From contig JACNKP010000070.1 in the NCBI GenBank assembly GCA_014381985.1, positions 21,873 through 85,872 on the forward strand: 64,000 bases of DNA, read 5' to 3'. Shown one piece after another: positions 18,648 to 25,816 of this stretch. This stretch comes from SAR92 clade bacterium (lineage in GTDB: Bacteria > Pseudomonadota > Gammaproteobacteria > Pseudomonadales > Porticoccaceae). Positions within the stretch are counted from its first letter, which is position 1; each line of letters starts with the position of its first letter. The translations under genes and the position numbers were made by a program. The notes under the pieces are model-generated. The model worked only from the letters and a program-made list of their open reading frames with translations, was not told the origin of the DNA and did not search any database.

Positions 18648-19664
18648 GTGGAAATTAAGCAGGCTTTACTGTTAATTATTAATCAGGAGGATCTAACTAG
18701 AGACGCGATGCGCGACGTCATGCGTCAGATCATGTCTGGTGGAGCCAGCGATGCCCAAATAGGTGCTTTTTTAGTCGCGCTGCGCATCAAAGGTGAGTCC
18801 ATTGATGAAATCACAGGCGCTGTCGAAGTGATGCGTGAGCTTGTCATAGGTGTTGAAATTTACGGCGATAATTTAGTTGATATTGTGGGCACTGGAGGTG
18901 ACGAATCTAATCTATTCAATGTTTCTACGGCTTCAACCTTTGTTGTGGCAGCGGCTGGTGGGCGCGTAGCAAAACATGGGAATCGCTCGGTAAGTAGTAA
19001 AAGCGGTGCCGCTGATGTGCTTGAAGCGGCAGGTGTCAATCTGAATCTGAATGCCGAGCAGGTAGCGCAGTGTGTTGACCAGATAGGCGTTGGGTTTATG
19101 TATGCACCTTCTCACCACAGCGCGATGAAACATGCCGTTGGACCGAGAAAGGAGTTAGCACTAAGAACAATTTTTAATATTCTTGGGCCTATGACGAATC
19201 CGGCGGCGGTTAAACGACAGCTCATAGGCGTTTATGACCGAGCCTTATGCCGGCCTATGGCAGAGGTGCTTGGTCGATTGGGGGCAGAGCATGTAATGGT
19301 GGTGCACTCGGCAGACGGATTGGATGAGATTAGTATCGCGGCAGAAACATTTGTTGCAGAGTTTAAAGACGGGCTACTTACTGAATATAGCGTATTCCCA
19401 GATGACTATTTTAATGAGCGACAATCACTAAGCGGATTATCTGTTCTGGATGCCCAAGAATCGCTTTCCATAATCACTTCGGCACTTGGCGGAGAATTGC
19501 CCTCCGCGGCTAACTTAATCGCCCTTAATGCTGGCGCAGCACTCTATGTCGCTGGATGTGCAGAATCTATTCAAGACGGATTTGCCATGGCGCAGCAGTC
19601 AATTACGTCTGGAGCGGCGAGCGCAAAAATAGATCAACTTGTGATGCTTACCAATAGTATTTAG
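18648..19664 (+). CDS. trpD: anthranilate phosphoribosyltransferase
   Basis: A 338-residue enzyme joining anthranilate to PRPP. Visible motifs are [43 protein letters not shown] and GPMTNPA. The residue after GTGGD is Glu where Gly is usual. The rest of the PRPP loop is intact. The start is GTG at 18648, 3 bases after trpG and after GGAGG. It belongs to the trpE-G-D-C operon. Confidence 0.96.
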   Translation: MEIKQALLLIINQEDLTRDAMRDVMRQIMSGGASDAQIGAFLVALRIKGESIDEITGAVEVMRELVIGVEIYGDNLVDIVGTGGDESNLFNVSTASTFVVAAAGGRVAKHGNRSVSSKSGAADVLEAAGVNLNLNAEQVAQCVDQIGVGFMYAPSHHSAMKHAVGPRKELALRTIFNILGPMTNPAAVKRQLIGVYDRALCRPMAEVLGRLGAEHVMVVHSADGLDEISIAAETFVAEFKDGLLTEYSVFPDDYFNERQSLSGLSVLDAQESLSIITSALGGELPSAANLIALNAGAALYVAGCAESIQDGFAMAQQSITSGAASAKIDQLVMLTNSI

Positions 19665-19686
19665 CTTGACCAAAAGAGAGACACGC

Positions 19687-20487
19687 ATGACTGCAGAAAA
19701 ACCGACCATATTAAAGAAGATTTTAGCGCGAAAGCGGGTAGAAGTTGCCGAGCGCGTTGCCTTGGTGCCTCTATCTTTTTTGATTGAAAATTTGGTAACA
19801 GCCTCTAAGCCTAGAGGTTTCACTGCGGCGGTTAAGGCAAAGATAAGCGTCGGGGAATCAGCTGTTATTGCAGAAATCAAAAAAGCTTCTCCGAGTAAAG
19901 GTGTCATCCGCAACAATTTCGATCCAGCACAGATTGCTAAGAGTTATGAAAAGGGAGGAGCCTGTTGCCTATCTGTATTGACTGACATAGATTTCTTTCA
20001 GGGCTCAGATGCTCACCTGCAAGCGGCTCGCGAGGCATGCAACCTGCCGGTTATCCGAAAAGATTTTATTGTTGATGAATACCAGATTTACGAGGCTCGC
20101 GTGTTAGGTGCCGACTGTATTTTGTTGATTGTCGCTGCTCTTGATGAAATACAGCTAAAGCAGTTACATAAACTTGCGGTATCTCTTGGGATGGATGTGC
20201 TAGTTGAGGTGCATAATGAATATGAATTAGAGATAGCTATTCAGTTAGAGAACACCCTGATTGGGGTTAATAACCGTAATTTGCATACCTTTGAGGTTTC
20301 TTTGGAAAACACTTATCGGTTGCTGGATAAAATGCCTTCTAAAGCAATAGTGGTGACAGAGAGCGGTATTCACACCTCTGCTGATGTTATTGCAATGCGT
20401 AAGAGAAATGTTCAGGGGTTTTTAGTGGGCGAAGCATTCATGCGAAGTGAGCAGCCTGGCGAGAAATTGAAAGAATTATTCAGTTAG
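19687..20487 (+). CDS. trpC: indole-3-glycerol phosphate synthase
   Basis: A 266-residue monofunctional TIM-barrel enzyme. It begins [15 protein letters not shown] and carries [17 protein letters not shown] (catalytic Lys), [27 protein letters not shown] and VTESGIHT. No PRAI (TrpF) domain is fused. The start is ATG 19687, with AGAGAGA upstream, in preference to TTG 19666. It is last in the operon; trpF, trpB and trpA are not in this window. Confidence 0.96.
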   Translation: MTAEKPTILKKILARKRVEVAERVALVPLSFLIENLVTASKPRGFTAAVKAKISVGESAVIAEIKKASPSKGVIRNNFDPAQIAKSYEKGGACCLSVLTDIDFFQGSDAHLQAAREACNLPVIRKDFIVDEYQIYEARVLGADCILLIVAALDEIQLKQLHKLAVSLGMDVLVEVHNEYELEIAIQLENTLIGVNNRNLHTFEVSLENTYRLLDKMPSKAIVVTESGIHTSADVIAMRKRNVQGFLVGEAFMRSEQPGEKLKELFS

Positions 20488-20552
20488 TATTACGCTAGCG
20501 ACAAAGCTGGCACAGAAAATATTACCGATGAGATTGTAATTGAGGCTATGTT

Positions 20553-21188
20553 TCATCGAGCACCGAGAAGGACTATAGTTTTTCCTGCAACAGTTATAAG
20601 ACCGTGGTTTTCAAGTTGTTTTATCACTCGTCCGGCCATTTCACGCGAACAAACCGCAATGCGGCCAATTTCCTGGCGCGTGATCTTAATTTGCATCCCG
20701 TCTGGGTGAGTCATGGCATCAGGTTGCTTTGCAAGATCTTTAAGTACCTGAGTAATACGGCCAGTGACACTTAAGAACGCTAAATCACTTGCTTTTTGGG
20801 TCGTTTCCCTAAGTCTCTTAGCAACCTGCTGGGCCACCGAAAATAAAATGTCAGGTTCTTTTTGATAAAGCGCCCTGAACTTTGAGTAGCTAATTTCACA
20901 GACTTCACAGTCAGTTTTAGTTTTAACCCAAGCACTACGAGGGTGCTCTTCAAAAAGGCCCATCTCTCCAAAAAATTGACCTGGATTGAGGTAGGTGACT
21001 ATCATATCTTTTTCGTCATTTCCATCTTCCACTAAGACGCTAACAGTTCCTTTAACGAGATAATAGAGGATATCTGCTTTGTCACCGGCATAGATAATCG
21101 TACTTTTTGCTGGATAACGTCTTCTATGAAAGTTAGATAGAAATAACTTTTCGCTATTAACGGCAATTGGCAGCACTGACATAGTCAT
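20553..21188 (-). CDS. crp: cAMP receptor protein (Crp/Vfr type)
   Basis: A 211-residue CRP-family activator. The cyclic-nucleotide domain carries [16 protein letters not shown] (phosphate-binding Gly-Glu and Arg-Ser) and the C-helix [12 protein letters not shown]. The helix-turn-helix [19 protein letters not shown] keeps the base-contacting Arg, Glu and Arg of E. coli CRP, so a TGTGA-type site is expected. [23 protein letters not shown] is nearly identical to E. coli CRP. The ATG at 21188 follows TAGGA. It converges on trpC and lies downstream of the small transcription units at 21.36-21.88 kb. Confidence 0.95.
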   Translation of the reverse strand: MTMSVLPIAVNSEKLFLSNFHRRRYPAKSTIIYAGDKADILYYLVKGTVSVLVEDGNDEKDMIVTYLNPGQFFGEMGLFEEHPRSAWVKTKTDCEVCEISYSKFRALYQKEPDILFSVAQQVAKRLRETTQKASDLAFLSVTGRITQVLKDLAKQPDAMTHPDGMQIKITRQEIGRIAVCSREMAGRVIKQLENHGLITVAGKTIVLLGAR

Positions 21189-21363
21189 GATAGTTCCTAA
21201 ATTATAGATCTATGGTGGTACCAGCAAATTTATCGCTTCCACCATTGCCTCAGTAGCAGTGAATAGTAACTCTTTATTATGCGCTTGTGTATATATATCC
21301 AAAAAAGAAACAATGGGGGGTGCGATTTAAAAGCAATGGCTAAAAAAAGGTTAAAAAAAGGTT
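21189..21363 (-). promoter_or_regulatory. crp upstream region
   Basis: This 175-base gap must contain the crp promoter. I see no confident -35/-10 pair. At its far end, 21341-21371, three tandem copies of a TTAAAAAAAGG-type unit run into the terminator hairpin of the adjacent small unit. Read on the minus strand these are three successive T7-8 tracts just after the hairpin. Confidence 0.4.
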
Positions 21364-21390
21364 AAAAAAAAGGGACCTTAGGAGGTCCCT
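21364..21390 (-). terminator. Rho-independent terminator of small unit B
   Basis: On the minus strand, arms AGGGACCT and AGGTCCCT with a 4-base loop are followed by T8. A second, smaller hairpin (AATCCT / AGGATT, 21396-21413) comes just before it. Both hairpins recur in the same order at 21731-21774. Confidence 0.9.
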
Positions 21391-21484
21391 ATAAAAATCC
21401 TATAGCAAGGATTAAGAGGGGTTTGGTTCAAGCTGAATTTGGTTGTACTATTTTTAGAGCCACTAAGTGGGCTGGTTCTTCTTA

Positions 21485-21595
21485 TTACTTATTTTTTACT
21501 TCGGGTGCTTTCAATTTAGCGAAGTCATCTTTCGCAATTGCAGCTCCTGCTAGTCCAGTGAAGCCTATTAGCAAATACACGAGCGTCATTTCCAT
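21485..21595 (-). CDS. 36-residue exported or single-span membrane peptide
   Basis: A short gene missed by length cut-offs. It has an ATG at 21595 with AAGGA four bases upstream, then 36 codons and TAA. Residues 4-21 are hydrophobic (TLVYLLIGFTGLAGAAIA) and the rest is charged (KDDFAKLKAPEVKNK). The hydrophobic part ends in AIA-K, so either signal-peptidase cleavage releasing a 15-residue peptide or a single N-terminal membrane span is possible. A promoter (TTGCAT, 17 bases, TATAGT) lies 42 bases upstream and a terminator downstream, so it is a complete transcription unit. I recognise no family. Confidence 0.6.
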   Translation of the reverse strand: MEMTLVYLLIGFTGLAGAAIAKDDFAKLKAPEVKNK

Positions 21596-21636
21596 TTTCC
21601 TTGATTATTTGAGAGCGTCATTGCTCCAATGCATGC

Positions 21637-21665
21637 ACTATATTGCTCGAGAGGTCATGATGCAA
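21637..21665 (-). promoter_or_regulatory. sigma70-type promoter of unit B
   Basis: On the minus strand the -35 box is TTGCAT (21665-21660), followed by a 17-base spacer and the -10 box TATAGT (21642-21637). The -35 box falls inside the 47-base repeated element, at exactly the position of the unit A -35 box. Confidence 0.6.
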
Positions 21666-21702
21666 ATGCATTGTATGCATCAACTATATGCAAAAATGGT
21701 AT
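21656..21702 (-). repeat. upstream element copy B (47 bases)
   Basis: It aligns without gaps to 21904-21950, with 37 of 47 bases identical. The core is GCATATAGTT-ATGCA-CAATGCATTTG. It contains a TGCAT-N7-ATGCA dyad (plus strand), compatible with the T-N11-A rule of LysR-type regulators. Confidence 0.75.
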
Positions 21703-21723
21703 GACCTTGCGAAAATTTAAAAT

Positions 21724-21752
21724 AAAAAAAAGGGACCTTAGAAAGGTCCCTT
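21724..21752 (-). terminator. Rho-independent terminator of small unit A
   Basis: On the minus strand, arms AAGGGACCTT and AAGGTCCCTT with a 3-base loop are followed by at least seven T residues. The stem sequence is the same as in unit B while the loop differs. The preceding hairpin AATCCTG/CAGGATT is at 21758-21774. Confidence 0.9.
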
Positions 21753-21878
21753 TGAAAAATCCTGTAGCAGGATTAAGAGGGGTAATGGTCGCGAACGAAT
21801 TTGGTCGTACCGTCTCAAGTTAAAGTCTAAACCTAGTTCTTATCTGTTGGATCTAGAAACTCTAATAACTACATCGAG
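21724..21878 (-). ncRNA. candidate small RNA, unit A
   Basis: About 155 bases between a predicted start near 21878 and a strong terminator. No credible reading frame begins inside it: the only early ATG is followed directly by TAG. A 19-codon GTG frame begins upstream of the predicted start, so it would not be transcribed. The 3' portion is homologous to unit B. It is divergent from the LysR gene. Target and function are unknown. Confidence 0.5.
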
Positions 21879-21884
21879 GTTGCT

Positions 21885-21913
21885 AATATAGTCGCTCACA
21901 ATGCATAATCCAA
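21885..21913 (-). promoter_or_regulatory. sigma70-type promoter of unit A
   Basis: On the minus strand the -35 box is TTGGAT (21913-21908), followed by a 17-base spacer and the -10 box TATATT (21890-21885). The geometry relative to the repeated element is identical to unit B. Confidence 0.6.
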
Positions 21914-21950
21914 ATGCATTGATTGCATGAACTATATGCGTTTTTGGTAT
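21904..21950 (-). repeat. upstream element copy A (47 bases)
   Basis: This copy ends 18 bases before the LysR start codon and covers the unit A -35 region. It contains TGCAT-N7-ATGCG on the plus strand, matching the dyad of copy B. It is a likely binding site for the adjacent LysR protein, which would then regulate itself as well (inference). Confidence 0.75.
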
Positions 21951-21968
21951 ACCTGTTAAGAGGCTCAG

Positions 21969-22925
21969 ATGAACTTACAAAAGCTTTCCCGACTTGACTT
22001 GAATCTATTGGTTTCACTACAGGCTCTGCTTGAAGAGAAAAGTGTTACACGCGCCGCAGCGCGCCTATTTATTAGTCAGCCAGCTATGAGTCGCGTGCTG
22101 CAGCGATTGCGTTATCAACTTGACGATCCGCTGTTCACGCGAACCGGCAATGAGCTGGTCCCGACCCCAAAAGCAAGGGATCTGCAGCAACGGTTACCAA
22201 GATTACTCGATGGGATTCTGGATATGGTTAGTGAGGGTGAATTTGACCCCACAACTTATGTTGGTGAGATTACCATTGCTGTACCCGAATTTGTCGCTAT
22301 CTCTTTGATATCACAATTAACTAAAGTGATTACTCAATATGCGCCAGGATTAATCTTATCTATCTCAAGTGAAACTGACTCGGTGGAAGGTGAGCTAGCA
22401 GAAGGAGTCTTAGACTTTGCGATCGATATTGAAAAGACGATGACAGGCGATATCACCACAACACCATTGGCTATTTTTACCCCATCAATTTGGATGCGTG
22501 AAGGCCACCCTTTAGCCCATAAAGAAACAGTCACACTGACCGAAATTCTTGAATATCCGTTTATTCAATATTATCTGCTAATCTCCAAGAGGGTCAGCGC
22601 AAGAACTGATGCTCGATTTGATCGAGCGCTTCGAGAGTTAGGCCTCAAACGCAAAAAGACTTTAGTGACTAATCAGTTGATGACAGCAATGGAAACCGTA
22701 TGTGACACCGATTGCCTCATGGTTGCGGCTAAGTACGGCGAGACTATGGAGCGAGAAATGCATCGCATTATTCGTAAGCGATACCCGGCGGATATTCCCC
22801 ACGAAGGTAAAATAAAATTAGTCTTACTTCAGCATAAGCGCACTTCTGGTTCGCCAATTCATCAGTGGCTTTCTGAGAGGATAGTGGGATTGATTCAAGA
22901 GAGAGAGACAATCATCGACGTCTAA
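21969..22925 (+). CDS. LysR-family transcriptional regulator
   Basis: A 318-residue LysR-type regulator. The N-terminal helix-turn-helix is LEEKSVTRAAARLFISQPAMSRVLQRLR (about residues 18-45, split around Ser36), followed by DDPLFTR and a type 2 periplasmic-binding domain from about residue 95. It belongs to the NodD/LeuO-like branch by its MNLQKLSRLDLNLLVSLQAL start. The effector is unknown. The ATG follows AGAGG with a 7-base gap. It is divergent from two small transcription units sharing an upstream element, one copy of which abuts this gene. They are the most likely targets. Confidence 0.88.
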   Translation: MNLQKLSRLDLNLLVSLQALLEEKSVTRAAARLFISQPAMSRVLQRLRYQLDDPLFTRTGNELVPTPKARDLQQRLPRLLDGILDMVSEGEFDPTTYVGEITIAVPEFVAISLISQLTKVITQYAPGLILSISSETDSVEGELAEGVLDFAIDIEKTMTGDITTTPLAIFTPSIWMREGHPLAHKETVTLTEILEYPFIQYYLLISKRVSARTDARFDRALRELGLKRKKTLVTNQLMTAMETVCDTDCLMVAAKYGETMEREMHRIIRKRYPADIPHEGKIKLVLLQHKRTSGSPIHQWLSERIVGLIQERETIIDV

Positions 22926-22949
22926 GGCGATGTTCTAGACGTCGATGAT
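22911..22949. repeat. perfect 14-bp inverted repeat at LysR 3' end
   Basis: The arms at 22911-22924 and 22936-22949 are perfectly complementary with an 11-base loop. The left arm covers the last codons of the LysR gene. No T-run follows on either strand. It lies between convergent genes, so it may be an intrinsic terminator without a U-tract or a 3'-end stabilising hairpin. Confidence 0.7.
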
Positions 22950-22973
22950 AAAATCAAAGGCGCTATAGGGATT

Positions 22974-24113
22974 TTATGCCGCGTCAGAAAATTGCGTTAT
23001 CGGTCGATTTCGCCCGGCTAAAACAAATACGACACCATAAAGTACAACTTGGAGCGCAAATATAGATATCCAATCGTCACTGCTGGCAGGACGCCAAACT
23101 AAGATATAGCCAATCAGAGCTATGCCCGCGGAACCACCGCTTATCAAAAGGCCAGTCATCGAATTAGCTATAACTCGTGATTTAACACGTTTGTTTAACT
23201 GCCAATGAAGGCGATTGTGCAGGTGGTCATTATCAGCGGAAAATGGTGAGCGCCCTGAGGCAAGTCTTCGAGCTATGCTGGCCACAAAGTCAAGACAGGG
23301 GTAGGCAAGTAATACAGCCATAAATGAAGCGGAAAAAACTCCATCAGCAACACCATTTAGGCCGTACAGGGCAATGATAGCTCCTAGACCATAGCTACCC
23401 ATATCGCCAAGGAAAAACCATCCTGAAATGATATTAAACACGAGGAACATAGAGCAGGTGAAGAACAGTAACCCTTCGACGGGGCGCCCATATTCTATAA
23501 AGAAGACCGTAAAAACCGCCGTCGCAATCCCGGGTACTAAGCCATTGGCGCCGTCGGACATATTAAACGCATTGATAAATCCGACGCAAAAAATGGTCGC
23601 AGATGCCCAGGCGATCGCCGGTACCTCGAGTAGTTGATCAATCACTTCTAGGCCGACATTTTCTGGAATAAGGGTTGGCCAAGCCAATAGCAGTAGGCCA
23701 AATACTACAAACTTACATAAAAGTCGCAACGCTGGACTCAAAAAATCTGCCTTAATGTCCTCACATAAGCCAAGACAAGCACACAAAAAGACAGCGAACC
23801 AAAGTGCAAGGTCTAGATTAGAGCGGACCACGCCGGGGGTGTAGTCGGTTAGTAGCACCATACCCAAAGCATGAGAGCCGAGTAGTAATGTTATAGCTAA
23901 ACCGCCAAGTCGAGAGGATTCAATAACACTTATACCATGGCTTGAAGCTTGATCTCGGCCCGCTGCTAGGTATGAAAGTAGTCGCATCAAAAGAATGGCG
24001 CCTACTCCCATGAGGCCGAATGCCCATAGGGCAATTAAGCACATAATGATTAATTTTAAGTCGTTTTTGTCTAGGGGCCGTGAAAAGGCGGAGTCGTTGT
24101 CTTTTGTTAGCAT
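22974..24113 (-). CDS. MraY/WecA-family glycan-phosphate polyprenyl transferase
   Basis: A 379-residue polytopic membrane enzyme of the family that links a UDP-sugar phosphate to undecaprenyl phosphate. The family motifs are NAFNMSDGANGL (catalytic Asp), FLGDMGSYGLG and HLHNRL. The first acidic pair, usually Asp-Asp (as in LDDR or LYDDIKG), reads Glu-Asp here (LGLCEDIKADFLSP). About ten hydrophobic segments are visible. It is closer to WecA than to MraY, so a role in O-antigen or exopolysaccharide initiation is likely. No other sugar genes adjoin it. It overlaps the preceding small gene by 7 bases. Confidence 0.82.
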   Translation of the reverse strand: MLTKDNDSAFSRPLDKNDLKLIIMCLIALWAFGLMGVGAILLMRLLSYLAAGRDQASSHGISVIESSRLGGLAITLLLGSHALGMVLLTDYTPGVVRSNLDLALWFAVFLCACLGLCEDIKADFLSPALRLLCKFVVFGLLLLAWPTLIPENVGLEVIDQLLEVPAIAWASATIFCVGFINAFNMSDGANGLVPGIATAVFTVFFIEYGRPVEGLLFFTCSMFLVFNIISGWFFLGDMGSYGLGAIIALYGLNGVADGVFSASFMAVLLAYPCLDFVASIARRLASGRSPFSADNDHLHNRLHWQLNKRVKSRVIANSMTGLLISGGSAGIALIGYILVWRPASSDDWISIFALQVVLYGVVFVLAGRNRPITQFSDAA

Positions 24114-24454
24114 AATGGCCCTTCAGCATGGTTCACAATGGCGGCAAGGTCTACCAGGCCACCATTCTTGCTGATGCACATTAGTGATGTAGATTCAGGG
24201 GTTAAAGATTGGCCAGTGTGGGCGCTCGCTTGAGATTTTATAAGAGTACTTTTCCCTGTGGTCGCTATCTTAAATATAGCTATAGCCCCTAACTGCCCCA
24301 CCGCTAGTGATTTAGCCTTAGATATAGATGACAAAAAGCCTTCATAGTCTTCACTCTGGACAAATTTAGACTTGCTCAGTTGAGCCATAAAATTAAGCCC
24401 AATAGATGAGCATAGAACCATCATCAAGGTAATAACCAGATATCTTGAAAACAT
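24107..24454 (-). CDS. small exported or membrane-anchored hypothetical protein
   Basis: 115 residues. Residues 5-22 form a hydrophobic signal or anchor (YLVITLMMVLCSSIGL), followed by a polar region without recognisable motifs. Cysteines are few, including one in LMCISKNGG and one at the C-terminus. The ATG at 24454 follows GAGAAAG and is preferred to TTG 24469. Its stop overlaps the start of the WecA-like gene by 7 bases, so the two are co-translated. It may assist polysaccharide initiation, but that rests on position only. Confidence 0.6.
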   Translation of the reverse strand: MFSRYLVITLMMVLCSSIGLNFMAQLSKSKFVQSEDYEGFLSSISKAKSLAVGQLGAIAIFKIATTGKSTLIKSQASAHTGQSLTPESTSLMCISKNGGLVDLAAIVNHAEGPLC

Positions 24455-24577
24455 GTTTGACTTTCTCAAAGCTATTTAACAGTGGGCGCAATAATATCTG
24501 AGGCGCCATTAATTCATAGTAGCATAATTAGCACTCAAATTTGCGTAGAAATGCTAATGTATCAAGATTAAAGACGC

Positions 24578-25222
24578 TTATAATCGATAGCTGCTTAGGG
24601 TCATAGCCGATGAGGCTAACGTCATTAACTTTTTAACGGGAGAAGGAAATTCATAGCCCCCAGCATCACGAGCTGCCTGTGCATGACGTCGTTCATCGAC
24701 GAGCATTTCTTCGACGATAGCCCGACTTTTTAAGTCTTCTTTCGGTAAGTCAGAAAGATGCTTACTTAAATGGGCTGACACTTGATCTTCAGTTGCAGCG
24801 ACGAACCCTAAGCTTAGTTTGTCATTAATTAGGCCGGCTCCTGCGCCAAGGCTAAAAGACATTGCATACCAAATTGGATTTAGAAGACTAGTCTGGCCAC
24901 CAAGTTTTTTAATTCGTTCTTCACACCAAGCCAAGTGATCGATTTCCTCTGCGGCTGAATGCTTCATTTGGTCGCGTACTTCAGGCAGTTTTGCGGTTAG
25001 CGCTTGACCTTGATAGAGCGCTTGAGCACAGACTTCACCGGTATGATTAACGCGCATCAGACCAATCGTATGGGCGCGATCTTTATCGTTAAGGTTGGTA
25101 TCTGCGATGGTATCCGCAGGAGATTTTCGCTCAGGGAGAGGCGCGCTGCTAAAGGCCGTGCGTAGACCTTGATCAAGCTGCGTTAAAATTTTGTCGAGCC
25201 CTGTTAATTTGCGATCAGTCAC
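24578..25222 (-). CDS. coq7: demethoxyubiquinone hydroxylase Coq7
   Basis: A 214-residue di-iron monooxygenase for the C6 hydroxylation of ubiquinone synthesis. The carboxylate/His ligands are seen in NHTGEVCAQALYQGQ, AAEEIDHLAWCEERI, TEDQVSAHL and EEMLVDERRHAQAARD, matching the repeated ExxH pattern. It is membrane-associated in the family. Having Coq7 makes a UbiF-type flavin hydroxylase unnecessary, which helps name the two flavoproteins at 48-50.5 kb. Confidence 0.95.
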   Translation of the reverse strand: MTDRKLTGLDKILTQLDQGLRTAFSSAPLPERKSPADTIADTNLNDKDRAHTIGLMRVNHTGEVCAQALYQGQALTAKLPEVRDQMKHSAAEEIDHLAWCEERIKKLGGQTSLLNPIWYAMSFSLGAGAGLINDKLSLGFVAATEDQVSAHLSKHLSDLPKEDLKSRAIVEEMLVDERRHAQAARDAGGYEFPSPVKKLMTLASSAMTLSSYRL

Positions 25223-25242
25223 GAAACATCATCCAAGTGTCT

Positions 25243-25792
25243 TCAAGAGTCTATTGTATCCATTTTTAACTTGTTCTTCCTAGCGATAAATATAGGTAGA
25301 TAAATTAGGGTAAAAAAGACCATGGCCAAGCCCTCTGTGACTATTATGTAGAATGGCCAGGGACCGAAAAAATCCAGCAACGAGCGGTTAACGGGCTTTG
25401 CTCATCATATAAAAAAATTAGCGTCCAACCAAAGGTTAATGGGTATCAAGCACAGGATATAGATATTCAGCCACACAAATGTGCGCAAAATGCCCTTTGC
25501 TCTGGGGTAGAGTTTAAACGAGAGCAGGAGATGAACCGTCACAACAATCAGACCACAGTGAACAATCCAATATTTAAAGAACCCATAACTGGGGTAGCCA
25601 CCGTCCGGATCCGGCGTAATTATTGCTTGCAATGTGCCCGACAAGACGAAGAAATAGACGATTTCAAAGCGCCGAGCAGTATTTACGAAGATCATTACAA
25701 AGAGGATAAAAACAATCACCGCACCGAGATGCGACTGACTAAGCGATGTAAAACCAATATCAGCGCTAAAAAGACGTTATCGCTGAACACAT
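25243..25792 (-). pseudogene. decayed YwaF/TMEM164-family membrane protein gene
   Basis: A good ribosome site (AAGGAGAG) precedes ATG 25792, but the frame stops after eight codons. One base of shift at TTTTT joins it to a longer frame carrying the family's first helix (SQSHLGAVIVFILFVM). That helix leads straight into the late-family segment FEIVYFFVLSGTLQAIITPD, omitting the middle helices. Two consecutive TGA codons at 25402-25407 then interrupt it, and the same frame resumes with NRSLLDFFGPWPFYII, the family's C-terminal signature, ending at TGA 25243. Across the double stop a local +1/-1 reading gives FYMMSKPVNRSLLD, as the family expects. I infer an internal deletion plus small indels. 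Confidence 0.75.
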
Positions 25793-25816
25793 AACTCTCC
25801 TTTACTGAATCCGGAA

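Larger units (their letters stand above)
21364..21630 (-). other. predicted small mRNA, unit B
   Basis: Predicted transcript of about 267 bases. It starts near 21630, seven bases past the -10 box, and ends in the T-run at 21364. It holds the 36-codon gene in its 5' half. The 3' end (ACCAAATTC, ACCCCTCTTAATCC, two hairpins) is shared with unit A. Confidence 0.55.

Noticed and set aside
21828..21897. 19-codon minus-strand GTG frame (SDYISNLDVVIRVSRSNR) in unit A
   Set aside because: Its start lies in the promoter spacer, upstream of the predicted transcription start, and it lacks a good ribosome site.
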